Both the position numbers and the translations under genes were made by a program. DNA of 64,000 nt from Chitinophaga polysaccharea (GTDB taxonomy: Bacteria; Bacteroidota; Bacteroidia; Chitinophagales; Chitinophagaceae): contig NZ_VIWO01000008.1 of the NCBI RefSeq assembly GCF_007829335.1, positions 62,001 to 126,000 on the forward strand, in the 5' to 3' direction. Below are positions 1-8,904 of this stretch, in pieces; positions within the stretch are counted from its first letter, which is position 1; every line of letters starts with the position of its first letter. Under the pieces are notes generated by a model. The model searched no databases and was not told the DNA's origin. It saw only the letters and a list, made by a program, of their open reading frames with translations.

Positions 1-1571
1 TGCGTTGCGTGAACTGATTTGTAGTAAGACAAGGCATTCCTGTTGAAAAGCGTAAATGACCGGTCGTTATATCCATATGCTTCTGAAAAATCGTTGTTCG
101 CAGCCGCGGGTGTAAAGTTATCTTCCGTATTAGTGCCATAATCGTAGCCCAGGCTGGACGAAAGTGATAGTCCTTTGTATAATTCGTAGTTCACATCCAG
201 ATTGATGTGATAGTTGCCACTTTTATTATCATTCTTTGTGTTAAGCGACGATAAAGCACTATTGGTACTAAGGAAGTAACTGGGCGGCGGTAGTAAAGAC
301 GAAGACTTACCATCTGTTGCCACCCCCTTTTGTAACAACCCCGATCCCGAACCTTTGTTTCTCAGCCCGAGAGAAGAGGATAACGCGGCAAAAACACGGA
401 GCTTCTTTGTTGGTTTATATTCCATGTTCGTATTCAGAGAATATCTGCTAAAGCCGGTATTTCTGATCACCCCGGATTCATTATAATAACCAAGATTAAC
501 TTTGTAGTTGAACGTAGGATCCCCACCGCTGATTCCCACATTATGCGTCTGATTAAACGTATTCCGGTAAAAAACCCCTTGCCAGTCGGTACTGTTGTTA
601 TAATAGGGATTCAGACTATCTGCCAGGAGCGGCGTGTAGGCAATATTGTAAATATCTCCCAGCGTACCATAATTGAATATTTCAGCCAGGCGAAAATCCC
701 GTTCCGATTTCCCTCCCATGGTTGGCCGCAGCTTAGGTACTGTGTTCAGGAAAAAATTCCCGGTATATCTTACAACAGGTATTGGTGAATTACCACGATG
801 CGTATTAATAATGATCACACCGTATGCCCCGCGCGAACCATATAGTGAGGTGGCCTGTGCGTCTTTGAGCACCTCTATGCTTTCAATGTCCTCCGGGGGA
901 ATAAGGGATAGCGGACTTACACCTGGACCGGCTGTTTGAAATCCGTAATCAAAATTGGTATTTGCCTGGATAGGCACGCCGTCTACAATGTAAAGTGGAG
1001 AAGTAGGTGTAAGAAATGCATCATCGCCTTTTCCTGTTACATTGATGGTGGACAAGCCACGCAGCATTACAGAGCCACGCGCACCGGGGGCGCCCGTATT
1101 ATTCTGGACATTAAGCCCCGCTACTTTACCCTGCAGTAGTTGTTCAACATTCGACACCGGTATATCCTGCAGGTCTTTACCACTTACTATAACTGCGGCG
1201 CCGGTTACAGATTCACGCGTCTTCTTCTGATAACCTACAATTACTGCTTCATTCAATTTATTTTCATTCACGCTCATTTGCACGGCTATCTCTCTCCGGG
1301 AACCAGGCTTTATTTTAAAATCGGAGTATCCTAAAAAGCGAAATACCAATGGCATACCGGGATCTACCAATACGGAGAATTCTCCACTGCTGCCGGTAAC
1401 ACCTACCGGCTTGAGAGGGGTGCCGCCCAAAATGCTAACCCCCACCATCCTCTCATTTGTAGTGGCTTCCCTGACTACTCCCTTGATGGCCACCTTATTC
1501 TGCGCGGCAAGCGTCTGCCAGAACATCAAAAGGCAACAAGCCACTATTAACCGGGTATAGATAAATTTCAT
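1..1571 (-). CDS. SusC/RagA-family TonB-linked outer-membrane protein, C-terminus cut by window edge
   Basis: Reading from the ATG at 1571 gives an open frame of about 523 codons to the window edge with no stop. A signal peptide (about residues 1-23) is followed by a carboxypeptidase-regulatory-like beta-sandwich (about 27-105). The TonB plug comes next, with the family's EQLLQGKVAGLNV, LYIVDGVPI and IEVLKDAQATSLYGSRGAYGV segments, and then early barrel strands. SusC proteins form the TonB-driven channel under a SusD lid and import large ligands across the outer membrane. It starts 50 nt after the DUF5007-like gene and is the last visible gene of a five-gene unit that already has a SusC at its head, which is unusual. 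No STN domain is present, so it is not an obvious partner for FecR-type signalling. The remaining barrel lies outside the window. Confidence 0.9.
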   Translation of the reverse strand, partial: MKFIYTRLIVACCLLMFWQTLAAQNKVAIKGVVREATTNERMVGVSILGGTPLKPVGVTGSSGEFSVLVDPGMPLVFRFLGYSDFKIKPGSRREIAVQMSVNENKLNEAVIVGYQKKTRESVTGAAVIVSGKDLQDIPVSNVEQLLQGKVAGLNVQNNTGAPGARGSVMLRGLSTINVTGKGDDAFLTPTSPLYIVDGVPIQANTNFDYGFQTAGPGVSPLSLIPPEDIESIEVLKDAQATSLYGSRGAYGVIIINTHRGNSPIPVVRYTGNFFLNTVPKLRPTMGGKSERDFRLAEIFNYGTLGDIYNIAYTPLLADSLNPYYNNSTDWQGVFYRNTFNQTHNVGISGGDPTFNYKVNLGYYNESGVIRNTGFSRYSLNTNMEYKPTKKLRVFAALSSSLGLRNKGSGSGLLQKGVATDGKSSSLLPPPSYFLSTNSALSSLNTKNDNKSGNYHINLDVNYELYKGLSLSSSLGYDYGTNTEDNFTPAAANNDFSEAYGYNDRSFTLFNRNALSYYKSVHAT

Positions 1572-1621
1572 CTGAGGAAATCATTTAAGTTTTAGAAAAT
1601 ATGATTTGATGCGGCCCGATG

Positions 1622-2656
1622 CTACTCATCCCTAAACCTGGGGGTATCGTTGTAAAAGTGAAAGGCTATTTCCCAATCCCCTTTTTCATAAATGTTAAAA
1701 TTGAGCAACAAAGAAGACACAGACCTGATGCCGGCTATACCAAGCCGATCGTAGGTGAATGCTACTGCGGCCTGGGAACCGTCGTTATTCGTAAAACTTG
1801 TTTTCAATTTAACCAGCGGAATAGGATACGCCACATCGTACGTTACTCCCGTTGCCGTTTTCCTGGGATTAAAACCATGAACAAGGGAGTCCCACACCGT
1901 GCGGTTAAACTTCGCGGGATCTATCGCCAGAGAATCTTTGTCGAAAAACCGGAAAGTCAGGCTGCTACCCGCACCTTTCTTCGTAAAATAAACCCGCACC
2001 TGCGAGGAAGACAATGACTTTCCGCTAACATCCCCGGTAATATTAGTGACGGTAGGGTTTACATATAGTAAGTTACCGTTACCATCCTTTTTTACCTCGC
2101 CCGTAACAGGGTCCAACTGGTTAGGTTCGTATGCCCGTTGCCGGTAGGGGATCAGTCGCAGATCTTTATAAGTACGGTGGCCACCGGAATTGTTCACTTC
2201 TACATCGAAAATGTATCCTGAGTCAGGCAAATGTGCCAACAACTGGTCTGTTGCAGCCGCCCACAGTACAAATTCTCCTGAGTGCGGCCTCACTTCCCAT
2301 AACCGATGCTTCTCCAGTCCTCTCTTCTGTTGAATCTCATCCAATGTCTTTTCCGATCCTGTATATCCTCTCTTCCATGCTAATACATCTACACTATCCT
2401 TAAATACATCGGTCAACTTTCCAGTGCTGGTGCGCACATTTGTAACGCTGAAATTCAACGGAAGAGATGATTGTCCCGGGTTAAAGATGTTCGCATAAAA
2501 TGTGGTTCTACCCAGCACCGGGTTAAATGTGGTAGAAGTATAGATCGCTTTGTCGCTCAGATAATCAAGATCTTCCGGCAAATTTTTTTTACAGGACACC
2601 ATCAACAGAAAAAGCGCTGCTGTCCTAAAAATGTATAAGTATTTATTTACTCCCAT
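1622..2656 (-). CDS. DUF5007-like surface lipoprotein of a SusCD/fasciclin operon
   Basis: The protein has 344 residues and begins with a lipoprotein signal peptide whose lipobox ends LMVSC at Cys22. The mature start is KKNLPEDLDYLSDKA, and the rest looks like a beta-rich exported domain with no catalytic motif I can name. The DUF5007 assignment comes from its N-terminal pattern, its length and its position behind SusC, SusD and fasciclin genes; it is recognition from memory and not a profile search. The start codon lies 4 nt after the fasciclin stop, so the two are probably translationally coupled. A role as an accessory ligand-binding lipoprotein at the outer surface is inference. A SusE/SusF-like position in the operon supports that reading, although it does not resemble those families. 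Confidence 0.65.
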   Translation of the reverse strand: MGVNKYLYIFRTAALFLLMVSCKKNLPEDLDYLSDKAIYTSTTFNPVLGRTTFYANIFNPGQSSLPLNFSVTNVRTSTGKLTDVFKDSVDVLAWKRGYTGSEKTLDEIQQKRGLEKHRLWEVRPHSGEFVLWAAATDQLLAHLPDSGYIFDVEVNNSGGHRTYKDLRLIPYRQRAYEPNQLDPVTGEVKKDGNGNLLYVNPTVTNITGDVSGKSLSSSQVRVYFTKKGAGSSLTFRFFDKDSLAIDPAKFNRTVWDSLVHGFNPRKTATGVTYDVAYPIPLVKLKTSFTNNDGSQAAVAFTYDRLGIAGIRSVSSLLLNFNIYEKGDWEIAFHFYNDTPRFRDE

Positions 2657-2660
2657 TTTA

Positions 2661-3317
2661 TTATTTATTTAAGCGTAGAATGAATTCGTCAAATCCAAAA
2701 GCGTGATCCTCTCTGAGCACATGCACTATGCCGGTGGTAGTGACAAGGTTAACAGATTGAGTAGTAGTGGTTACCCAATCACGGTTATATTTTGAGTTCC
2801 TGGTATCACTATACTCAAGATAAGAAGGGCCTCCGCCTATCAGCCCTTCCGCGTTTGTGGTTCTCCGGCGCCCATTCATGGGATAGTTATACTTTACTGT
2901 ATACATACTAATTCCGTCCGCATAGTTCATATCGTTTGTGTTGAAGACCTGCCGGAGGATATACTTTGTCATCATGGTATCCAGTTGTGCAACATCGGCC
3001 TGTAATAAGTAAACCGGCGGAAGTTGTCTGGATTTCCGGATAGCGTTGAGGTTCTCCAATACAAATCTGAAACTTGTATTAGTAGGTGCAAACAGTGTAT
3101 ACTTCCCTGTTTTCAGCGTATCTGACAAATGAAGCCTGTCCAGCACCAGCAGTAAAGAGTCAAACCGACCGGTATTGCTTTTCAGATATTCATAGGTGTT
3201 TCCCGGGAATGAGCGCTGGGTATTACTGTAGCTATAATCGCCACCGTCCTTTCTACAGGCAGTAGTCAGCAACACGATTGTCAATATCAGCACACATAGG
3301 TTTTTAACTGTCATCAT
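2661..3317 (-). CDS. Fasciclin-domain lipoprotein
   Basis: This 218-residue protein has a lipoprotein signal peptide (lipobox LTTAC, Cys21) and one fasciclin/FAS1 domain over about residues 35-215. The H1-type motif YTLFAPTNTSFRFV and the C-terminal H2-like GIVHVLREDHAF are both visible. FAS1 domains mediate adhesion or protein-protein contact. In Bacteroidota such lipoproteins are often encoded beside susCD pairs, where a surface accessory role is presumed. It starts 12 nt after the SusD stop and ends 4 nt before the DUF5007-like gene, so all belong to one transcript. Two adjacent Met codons make the exact start uncertain by one residue. Confidence 0.85.
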   Translation of the reverse strand: MMTVKNLCVLILTIVLLTTACRKDGGDYSYSNTQRSFPGNTYEYLKSNTGRFDSLLLVLDRLHLSDTLKTGKYTLFAPTNTSFRFVLENLNAIRKSRQLPPVYLLQADVAQLDTMMTKYILRQVFNTNDMNYADGISMYTVKYNYPMNGRRRTTNAEGLIGGGPSYLEYSDTRNSKYNRDWVTTTTQSVNLVTTTGIVHVLREDHAFGFDEFILRLNK

Positions 3318-3329
3318 AGATCCAAATAA

Positions 3330-4865
3330 TTATTTCCAATATGGGTTTTGCTTAATGAGTGGATTCTGACGAAGGATATCAGCAGAAACCGGCCAATAAA
3401 TCCCGCCTTCGCTGATCAGTTTCATAAAAGCAGAATTATTACGTTTAATCTTGTTATATCTTACCAGGTCAAACCATCGGTGTGCTTCCCCCATCATTTC
3501 CTTTCGTCTTTCCTGGAAAATTGCATCTATCAGATCCTCGTTGCCACCCGCTTTGAAACTATTTACATTTCGAATTCTTCTTATATTATTCAGGGCATCT
3601 ATGGCCCCATCAGTATTGCCTGTTACAGCGAGTGATTCTGCATATAACAAGTCTATTTCTTCCAACCTGGTGTAAATAAGGCAACTGGAATACAAGCGAA
3701 AAGAAGGATCTGTTCCGCCTTTCTGTATCACTTTGATTTTACAGAAGATGGGAATGTCGCTATTGAAATTGGAAAACCACCTGTCTGTATAGTTAGGCTT
3801 GCCGGTAAGGGTATCAAGTGAAAAACGAAGATCTGAAGGCGCGGAAAAAACAGATAAAATAGAATCCCGTGGAACAAATATATCCGGCAACGCTTTTCTG
3901 ACGAAAGGTTCTGCCAGCGTAAAATCTTCTATATGCCCTTCAAAGGTGGCGTCCTGGTTATCAAATTCAAAATTAAGACCAAAAAGCTGGTTGGTTTTGT
4001 GCCCCTGGAACATCCCATTGGCAGCGGAAATCCAATAGGTATCAGGCTCAAAATACATTCCACTTTTGTTGTAGTTGTCCAGCACAAATTTACTGTAAGT
4101 AACCGCCGATCTGTAATCTCCTCTCCAGGCAGCCACATGGGCCAATACGCCGTATACAGATAGTTTCCTGGCCAACACGCTCACCCATCTGGAACCTGGT
4201 TCATTATAGTAGTCGCCTAATTGCTGCGGATCGTCAGCGCTGTAATTGTATGGCAAATCTGCTGCGGCTGCCAACATTTCACTCTCTACGAAAGCAAGTA
4301 TTTTCTCTTTATCTTCCCTGGGCCTGTTTTCAAACGACCCGTCATGCGACTGCCGAACAAAAGGAACATCGCCCCATACCGTAACGAGATAAAAATAGGC
4401 AAAGGCCCGTAAAAACCTTATCTGACCTATGTCTACACGCATATTTTGATCTGAGTATTTGGGATCGTTCTTTTTAACATCTCCTACTCTTTCCAGGAAT
4501 ATATTGGATGCATTAATGACAGCATAAAATCGTCTCCAATTGGTTAATGCATTGAAAAGAGGATAAGCAGCATTTAGTTTGCCCTGGATGATAGCATCGA
4601 GATCCGGTCGTTGTACAGAAACGAAATCTCCATTCCGCAGCTCTCCATACATCCAGAAACAGCCATTGTCAGACAACGCAGCTCTTAATAAGCCATAGGT
4701 CCCCATCAATGCGGCACGTGTATCTCTATAGGAAGTCCAAAAATTCTTGTCTCCAACAGCTTTAGTGGAGTCAATATTCAGTTCCTTTGTACAAGCACAT
4801 TGCAGGGATATTATTAATAGTCCGGCAAACAGCGTCTTGTTACATATTTTCATCCGAATAATCAT
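3330..4865 (-). CDS. RagB/SusD-family nutrient-binding lipoprotein
   Basis: The length (511 residues) and sequence fit SusD. There is a lipoprotein signal ending at Cys25 (LQCAC), an N-terminal SusD-like segment with FWTSYRDTRAALMGTYGLLR, and the QIRFLRAFAYFYLVTVWGDVPFV signature of the TPR-like helical core. The C-terminal segment IFQERRKEMMGEAHRWFDLVRYNKI is also typical. SusD forms the hinged lid over the SusC channel and binds the ligand at the surface. The stop of the SusC at 7884-4906 is 40 nt upstream, so these two are the cognate pair. Met5 (4853) is an equally good start and gives a more typical signal peptide. The ligand cannot be read from the sequence. Confidence 0.93.
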   Translation of the reverse strand: MIIRMKICNKTLFAGLLIISLQCACTKELNIDSTKAVGDKNFWTSYRDTRAALMGTYGLLRAALSDNGCFWMYGELRNGDFVSVQRPDLDAIIQGKLNAAYPLFNALTNWRRFYAVINASNIFLERVGDVKKNDPKYSDQNMRVDIGQIRFLRAFAYFYLVTVWGDVPFVRQSHDGSFENRPREDKEKILAFVESEMLAAAADLPYNYSADDPQQLGDYYNEPGSRWVSVLARKLSVYGVLAHVAAWRGDYRSAVTYSKFVLDNYNKSGMYFEPDTYWISAANGMFQGHKTNQLFGLNFEFDNQDATFEGHIEDFTLAEPFVRKALPDIFVPRDSILSVFSAPSDLRFSLDTLTGKPNYTDRWFSNFNSDIPIFCKIKVIQKGGTDPSFRLYSSCLIYTRLEEIDLLYAESLAVTGNTDGAIDALNNIRRIRNVNSFKAGGNEDLIDAIFQERRKEMMGEAHRWFDLVRYNKIKRNNSAFMKLISEGGIYWPVSADILRQNPLIKQNPYWK

Positions 4866-4905
4866 TTATCTGTATTAATCAGTTTTAATAAGACCGGCGT
4901 ACGCT

Positions 4906-7884
4906 TTACAATTCGACTTTAAGCCCTAAAGTGTAAGTCCTGGGAATAGGCAGGCCATAGCCCGTATCATACCCGTTGAAGTTGATCAGTTCGGGATCCC
5001 GTCCGGAATAGCGGGTAATTGTAAGCAGATTTGCAACGTTACCATACACGTACAATTTTCTGACTCCAGTCAGCCATTTACGTCGTTTCCACCATCCGGT
5101 ACCAGTGAGATCATATCCCAGCATCACATTTCGGAGCTTTACGAAGGAACCGTTTTCAAGAAACAGATCCTGATCTGTTCTGTAGGGCACCACACTGCTC
5201 CAGGGATTATAAAGCGGGTACTTCGAATAATTACCGGTTCTGGACCAGGAAGTAATTTCCTTCACGGCATTCATGTCGAGCGTACTTTCCCTATTAATAA
5301 AATCAAATCTGTCGGCCATACTCTTGTTCAGGATAGTCCTTCCGAATACCGCATACAGGGAGAAGCCGATGCTAAAGTTGCCGTAAGTAAAGTCGTTACT
5401 CCATCCACCGGTGAAGACTGGCAGGTAGTGGCCAGTAAGGGTTTTGTCTTTATCATCGATAGTAAAATCGTTGTTCCTGTCTTTCCATTTCGGATCCCCT
5501 TTGGTCAGTGGAATCCCCAGGTAATTCAACGGTTGATTTGTCTGGGGATCTACAGGTACTTCATTTTTGTCGTTATAAATACCCTCATTTTTCAGCACCC
5601 AGAACTGGTCAATCGCTTTTCCTATCTCCAGATGGCGCTCACCAATGGTTATTTGCCGCAATCCACCCGGCAGGGCCAGCAATTTATTGCGATTAAAGCC
5701 GGCGTTAAATGAACTATTCCATTGCAGCCTGCTGCCGGGTTTCAATGGCCGGTAAGTTACGGTGATGTCAGCGCCTGCATTTCTTACCACCATTCCATTT
5801 GTAAACTCACCGGTATATCCATAATCAGAAAAGGCCGGTACACTAATCAGCATATTTTTGTCGGTTCTGCTATATCCGCTGATATTAAGGGAGATTTTTC
5901 CGCCAGCAACGACAGCATCCAACCCGGCATTGAACTGGTCACTATAAGGCCAGGAAATGCTGTTACCGATATAACCATACGTATACGGACGCATCAACGC
6001 GGAAATGCCGCCGTAAGAACTAATAACGGGTTCATTTGTCCAGCCCATATCAACAGTATACTGTGCCCCCTGGGCGAATCTGTCGTAAGTAAGCAACCGG
6101 CCTATCCGGCCCCATCCTGCAGAAAGGGTAGCATGGTTTATCAACGGACAGCTACCAAACAATGCCGGTTTCATTTCCCATTTTACGCCGGCGGTAGGCG
6201 ACATAAACCACCGGGAGGCTCCCTGCATATTGGACGATGCGTCTGAACGCAATAACAGCGACACTTCCAACTGTTCCATAAAGCTATAGCTCAGGCGGCC
6301 ATACAATGACGCCAGTCTTTGTCGTTCCTTATCAAGGTATTTATAGACCAACTGATACAGGAATGATTTGGGCGTCAGGGACCCATCATCATTCTGAGTA
6401 AGCTGATTAATCTTAATCAGGTCATTAGGGCCTTTATAAGCATAGATATAGTTATACTTGTTTTGATCAAACTGCAGGGAATACCCGGCATCGAACTTTA
6501 GTGAGTGTTGCTTTTCGCTCGGAGCTACAAAATGAATCGCGTTGTCGAAGATAACGCGTTGTCCATAACCCGCGAAGTTGGATGCAAAGTTGTTGGTCTC
6601 CAGCAATGTTCCCGGATAGAAGACATCTCTCATATCTTCATTGTAGTCAAAGGATACCTGTGAAGTAATATTAAAGGTCTTGGTAACATCCGCTTTCAGC
6701 CTGAAGAATCCGGCAAATGCGTTTGCCTTGTTATTGTCATACGACTTGTTTACTTCTGCCAGATAGGTGCTATAATTCTCTTTATTAGGGGGTAATGGGT
6801 TTGTCAGATCGGGGAGGTACCTCATTTCTGTGAACCTGTCGCGCAGGTAAGTGTTCCTTTTGCGCTCCAGCATGGCGCCGTTCAGCATGGTTGACATCGT
6901 TAGCCACTTCAGCGGCATCATGTTAATAGAAAAATTAGCGGTATACCTGTCCATCCTGGTATTATCTGCCGGATTTGCGTTACGTACGTTGCCAATACTA
7001 AACCGGAAATTGGCACGGGGATAACCTCCGCTTATATTGGCATTAATACCACGGACTGCCGCATTATGATAATACAGGTCTGTCCAGTTTGCAGGACCAT
7101 AATATGCAGGATTGGTAGAATCACGCAGGTAAGATGGATACTTCTTAAAATCTGCGGCGCTACCATATTTGTCATAAAACCTGCCACGGAAAATATTTTC
7201 TGTTGCTGCATTCATCGTGTTAATATGCGGCTTCTGTGCAAATCCGAACCAACTATTAACAGAAATGCTACTACGCTTTAAAGATGCCTGCCTGGTATTA
7301 ATTTCTATTACACCGTTCACTGCTCTTGGCCCATATATGGATAGATCGGCGGCATCTTTAATAACCCTGACAGATGCTATATCGTTTACGTCTATACGAT
7401 TAAGGATGTCTGTTGCTGTACCCAATCTTACGTAATTGTATTTCTGAATATCATAAACAAAAGGATGAGGCGATACTAATGGTATGCCATCCAATACCAC
7501 CAGGGGCTGAGATTCATAAACATCCTTCGGGTTGGTAAAGGGTACAGCACTTCCCCGTATCAGCATATCAATAGCAGTTCCGGGCTCTCCGGAAGGCTCC
7601 CGTACATACAAGCCAGCAACATTCCCCTTCAGCAATTGTTGTATAGCCGGAAAAGGAAGAAAATTTAACCTGGAATTGGTGCTATCTAGCCGGATGACTA
7701 TTGACGAAGATGTTTTTATAGCCGGGGACTCCGTTACCGTTGGTACATCTGCAGTATCTATTGAAGCAGATACAGCATCCCTGATGCCTGGTATCGTACG
7801 CGAACCGCCACTCCATCCATATAAGGTACTTTGCAGACATAGCGATAGCAGGCACGTAAAAGAAATACGTACAGGTAAAAGCAT
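4906..7884 (-). CDS. SusC/RagA-family TonB-linked outer-membrane protein lacking the N-terminal beta-sandwich domain
   Basis: From the ATG at 7884 the product is 992 residues; the in-frame TTG at 7890 is a poorer start. A signal-like hydrophobic stretch is followed by about 60 low-complexity residues and then directly by the plug (FPAIQQLLKGNVAGLYVREPSGEPG, PLVVLDGIPLVSPHPF, VRVIKDAADLSIYGPRAVNGVIEINTR). The barrel ends in the expected ...PRTYTLGLKVEL. The usual carboxypeptidase-regulatory-like domain and any STN domain are absent, which is uncommon for SusC. It heads the operon with SusD, fasciclin, DUF5007-like and a second SusC. No sigma/anti-sigma pair or regulator is adjacent. The 5' side is a long AT-rich non-coding region. 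Confidence 0.9.
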   Translation of the reverse strand: MLLPVRISFTCLLSLCLQSTLYGWSGGSRTIPGIRDAVSASIDTADVPTVTESPAIKTSSSIVIRLDSTNSRLNFLPFPAIQQLLKGNVAGLYVREPSGEPGTAIDMLIRGSAVPFTNPKDVYESQPLVVLDGIPLVSPHPFVYDIQKYNYVRLGTATDILNRIDVNDIASVRVIKDAADLSIYGPRAVNGVIEINTRQASLKRSSISVNSWFGFAQKPHINTMNAATENIFRGRFYDKYGSAADFKKYPSYLRDSTNPAYYGPANWTDLYYHNAAVRGINANISGGYPRANFRFSIGNVRNANPADNTRMDRYTANFSINMMPLKWLTMSTMLNGAMLERKRNTYLRDRFTEMRYLPDLTNPLPPNKENYSTYLAEVNKSYDNNKANAFAGFFRLKADVTKTFNITSQVSFDYNEDMRDVFYPGTLLETNNFASNFAGYGQRVIFDNAIHFVAPSEKQHSLKFDAGYSLQFDQNKYNYIYAYKGPNDLIKINQLTQNDDGSLTPKSFLYQLVYKYLDKERQRLASLYGRLSYSFMEQLEVSLLLRSDASSNMQGASRWFMSPTAGVKWEMKPALFGSCPLINHATLSAGWGRIGRLLTYDRFAQGAQYTVDMGWTNEPVISSYGGISALMRPYTYGYIGNSISWPYSDQFNAGLDAVVAGGKISLNISGYSRTDKNMLISVPAFSDYGYTGEFTNGMVVRNAGADITVTYRPLKPGSRLQWNSSFNAGFNRNKLLALPGGLRQITIGERHLEIGKAIDQFWVLKNEGIYNDKNEVPVDPQTNQPLNYLGIPLTKGDPKWKDRNNDFTIDDKDKTLTGHYLPVFTGGWSNDFTYGNFSIGFSLYAVFGRTILNKSMADRFDFINRESTLDMNAVKEITSWSRTGNYSKYPLYNPWSSVVPYRTDQDLFLENGSFVKLRNVMLGYDLTGTGWWKRRKWLTGVRKLYVYGNVANLLTITRYSGRDPELINFNGYDTGYGLPIPRTYTLGLKVEL

Positions 7885-8680
7885 AAACAATATTTAATTA
7901 AAGTAATACAGGCATCGTAGCAATAGACGACAACCTGCATAAAACTATCTTCTTAAAAAAGGTTCCTGGAATTATAATAATGCTATAGCTAATGGCGCCA
8001 CCAGGGAAGCCAACATCGGGAATCATTATTTATCAAAAAAACTGGTTGTTCATCGCGAAGATGAAAGTGGGTACGGTTTGTTTTCATAAGTTATTTTTCA
8101 TTAATTCACACAAAACGGGCAACTGCCAGCACATCTAACAATGCGTGGTCTGCTATTCGCAATAAAATTTTCGCTTCAGTCACTTCACTTCACGTAAAAA
8201 TGGATTTTACGGGGCTGCAATTGATTATATATGTAACTTTCTTTCTGACATTGGTTGACTGACCCAACACTCCAGGAGTGTCTATATCCGACAAAGCGTG
8301 CTATTTAAATATCCATCTTCTCATACACTAATAAGCATACCAAACGATAATAAGCATTGGTTTATCATAGTTAATAAATAAGGCAAAAACCATCACTTCC
8401 AGCAATAGTCAAACTGGAATTGACAAAACAAATCCCTTCGCATCAACGTCAGGCCCAATATACCTTTTCCAATCTTAAAAACTACTACAGTCGATACTAC
8501 ATGTATATAACGGGAATTACAACGACATAAAATTATGTTATTAAAACAATCTCTGCTCACAACATCTTAACATAAACACGTGCTTTTTTTGCATTAAAAT
8601 GAAATTCTTTTCTTGATAAAATAATCTGTTACTTAACCATCTATTGTATGTTGATGATATCACGGAAACGTATGGCACAT
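7885..8680. other. Long AT-rich intergenic region, promoter side of the first SusC operon
   Basis: About 800 bases with no convincing reading frame on either strand. Two small dyads stand out: arms at 8193-8199 and 8205-8211 (CGTAAAA/TTTTACG, 5-nt loop), and ACACTCC-A-GGAGTGT at 8267-8281. Either could be a regulator site. I found no clean pairing of the Bacteroidota -33/-7 promoter elements on the minus strand. Confidence 0.5.
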
Positions 8681-8708
8681 AAAAAACCGGAGCTAAAATC
8701 AGCTCCGG
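8681..8708 (-). terminator. Rho-independent terminator behind the GH35 region
   Basis: On the minus strand an 8-bp GC-rich stem (CCGGAGCT/AGCTCCGG, 8708-8687, 6-nt loop) is followed directly by six U residues (8686-8681). It closes the minus-strand locus that begins with the sigma factor at 19073. Confidence 0.85.
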
Positions 8709-8727
8709 CATTTTGATCTAAATACAT

Positions 8728-8900
8728 TCACGGCTGCTCCTTTAATTCGTCAATCCCAAACTGTTCCCTGGCTTTCACCGGGTTTAGCAATTCCTGCAGC
8801 TGGAAAATAAAATTTTCAACTGCCCATCAGGCCCCCTGAGATCAAGCAATTTTCCCTGACTTTGAGAAAACGACAAAGTAGAGAGCAGGCTAAACACCAT
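8728..8900 (-). pseudogene. Remnant of an exported protein gene (glycoside-hydrolase-like start) behind GH35
   Basis: Four nt after the GH35 stop an ATG (8900) opens a frame with a signal-peptide-like start, then KLLDLRGPDGQLKILF, ending at a stop after 37 codons. This resembles the first residues of mature GH97-type enzymes (a ...SPDGKLKV... start). In another frame, beginning just inside that stretch, a coding-looking C-terminal tail runs QLQELLNPVKAREQFGIDELKEQP to a TGA at 8730-8728. The terminator lies 20 nt further on. The simplest reading is a gene reduced by internal deletion or frameshift to its two ends. The family assignment is weak, and both frames could be chance. Confidence 0.45.
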
Positions 8901-8904
8901 ACTT

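Noticed and set aside
5722..6246. Plus-strand open frame of 174 codons inside the SusC gene
   Set aside because: It is an antisense shadow of a well-supported SusC reading frame; the translated sequence lacks domain features and other similar long plus-strand frames occur opposite most of the minus-strand genes.
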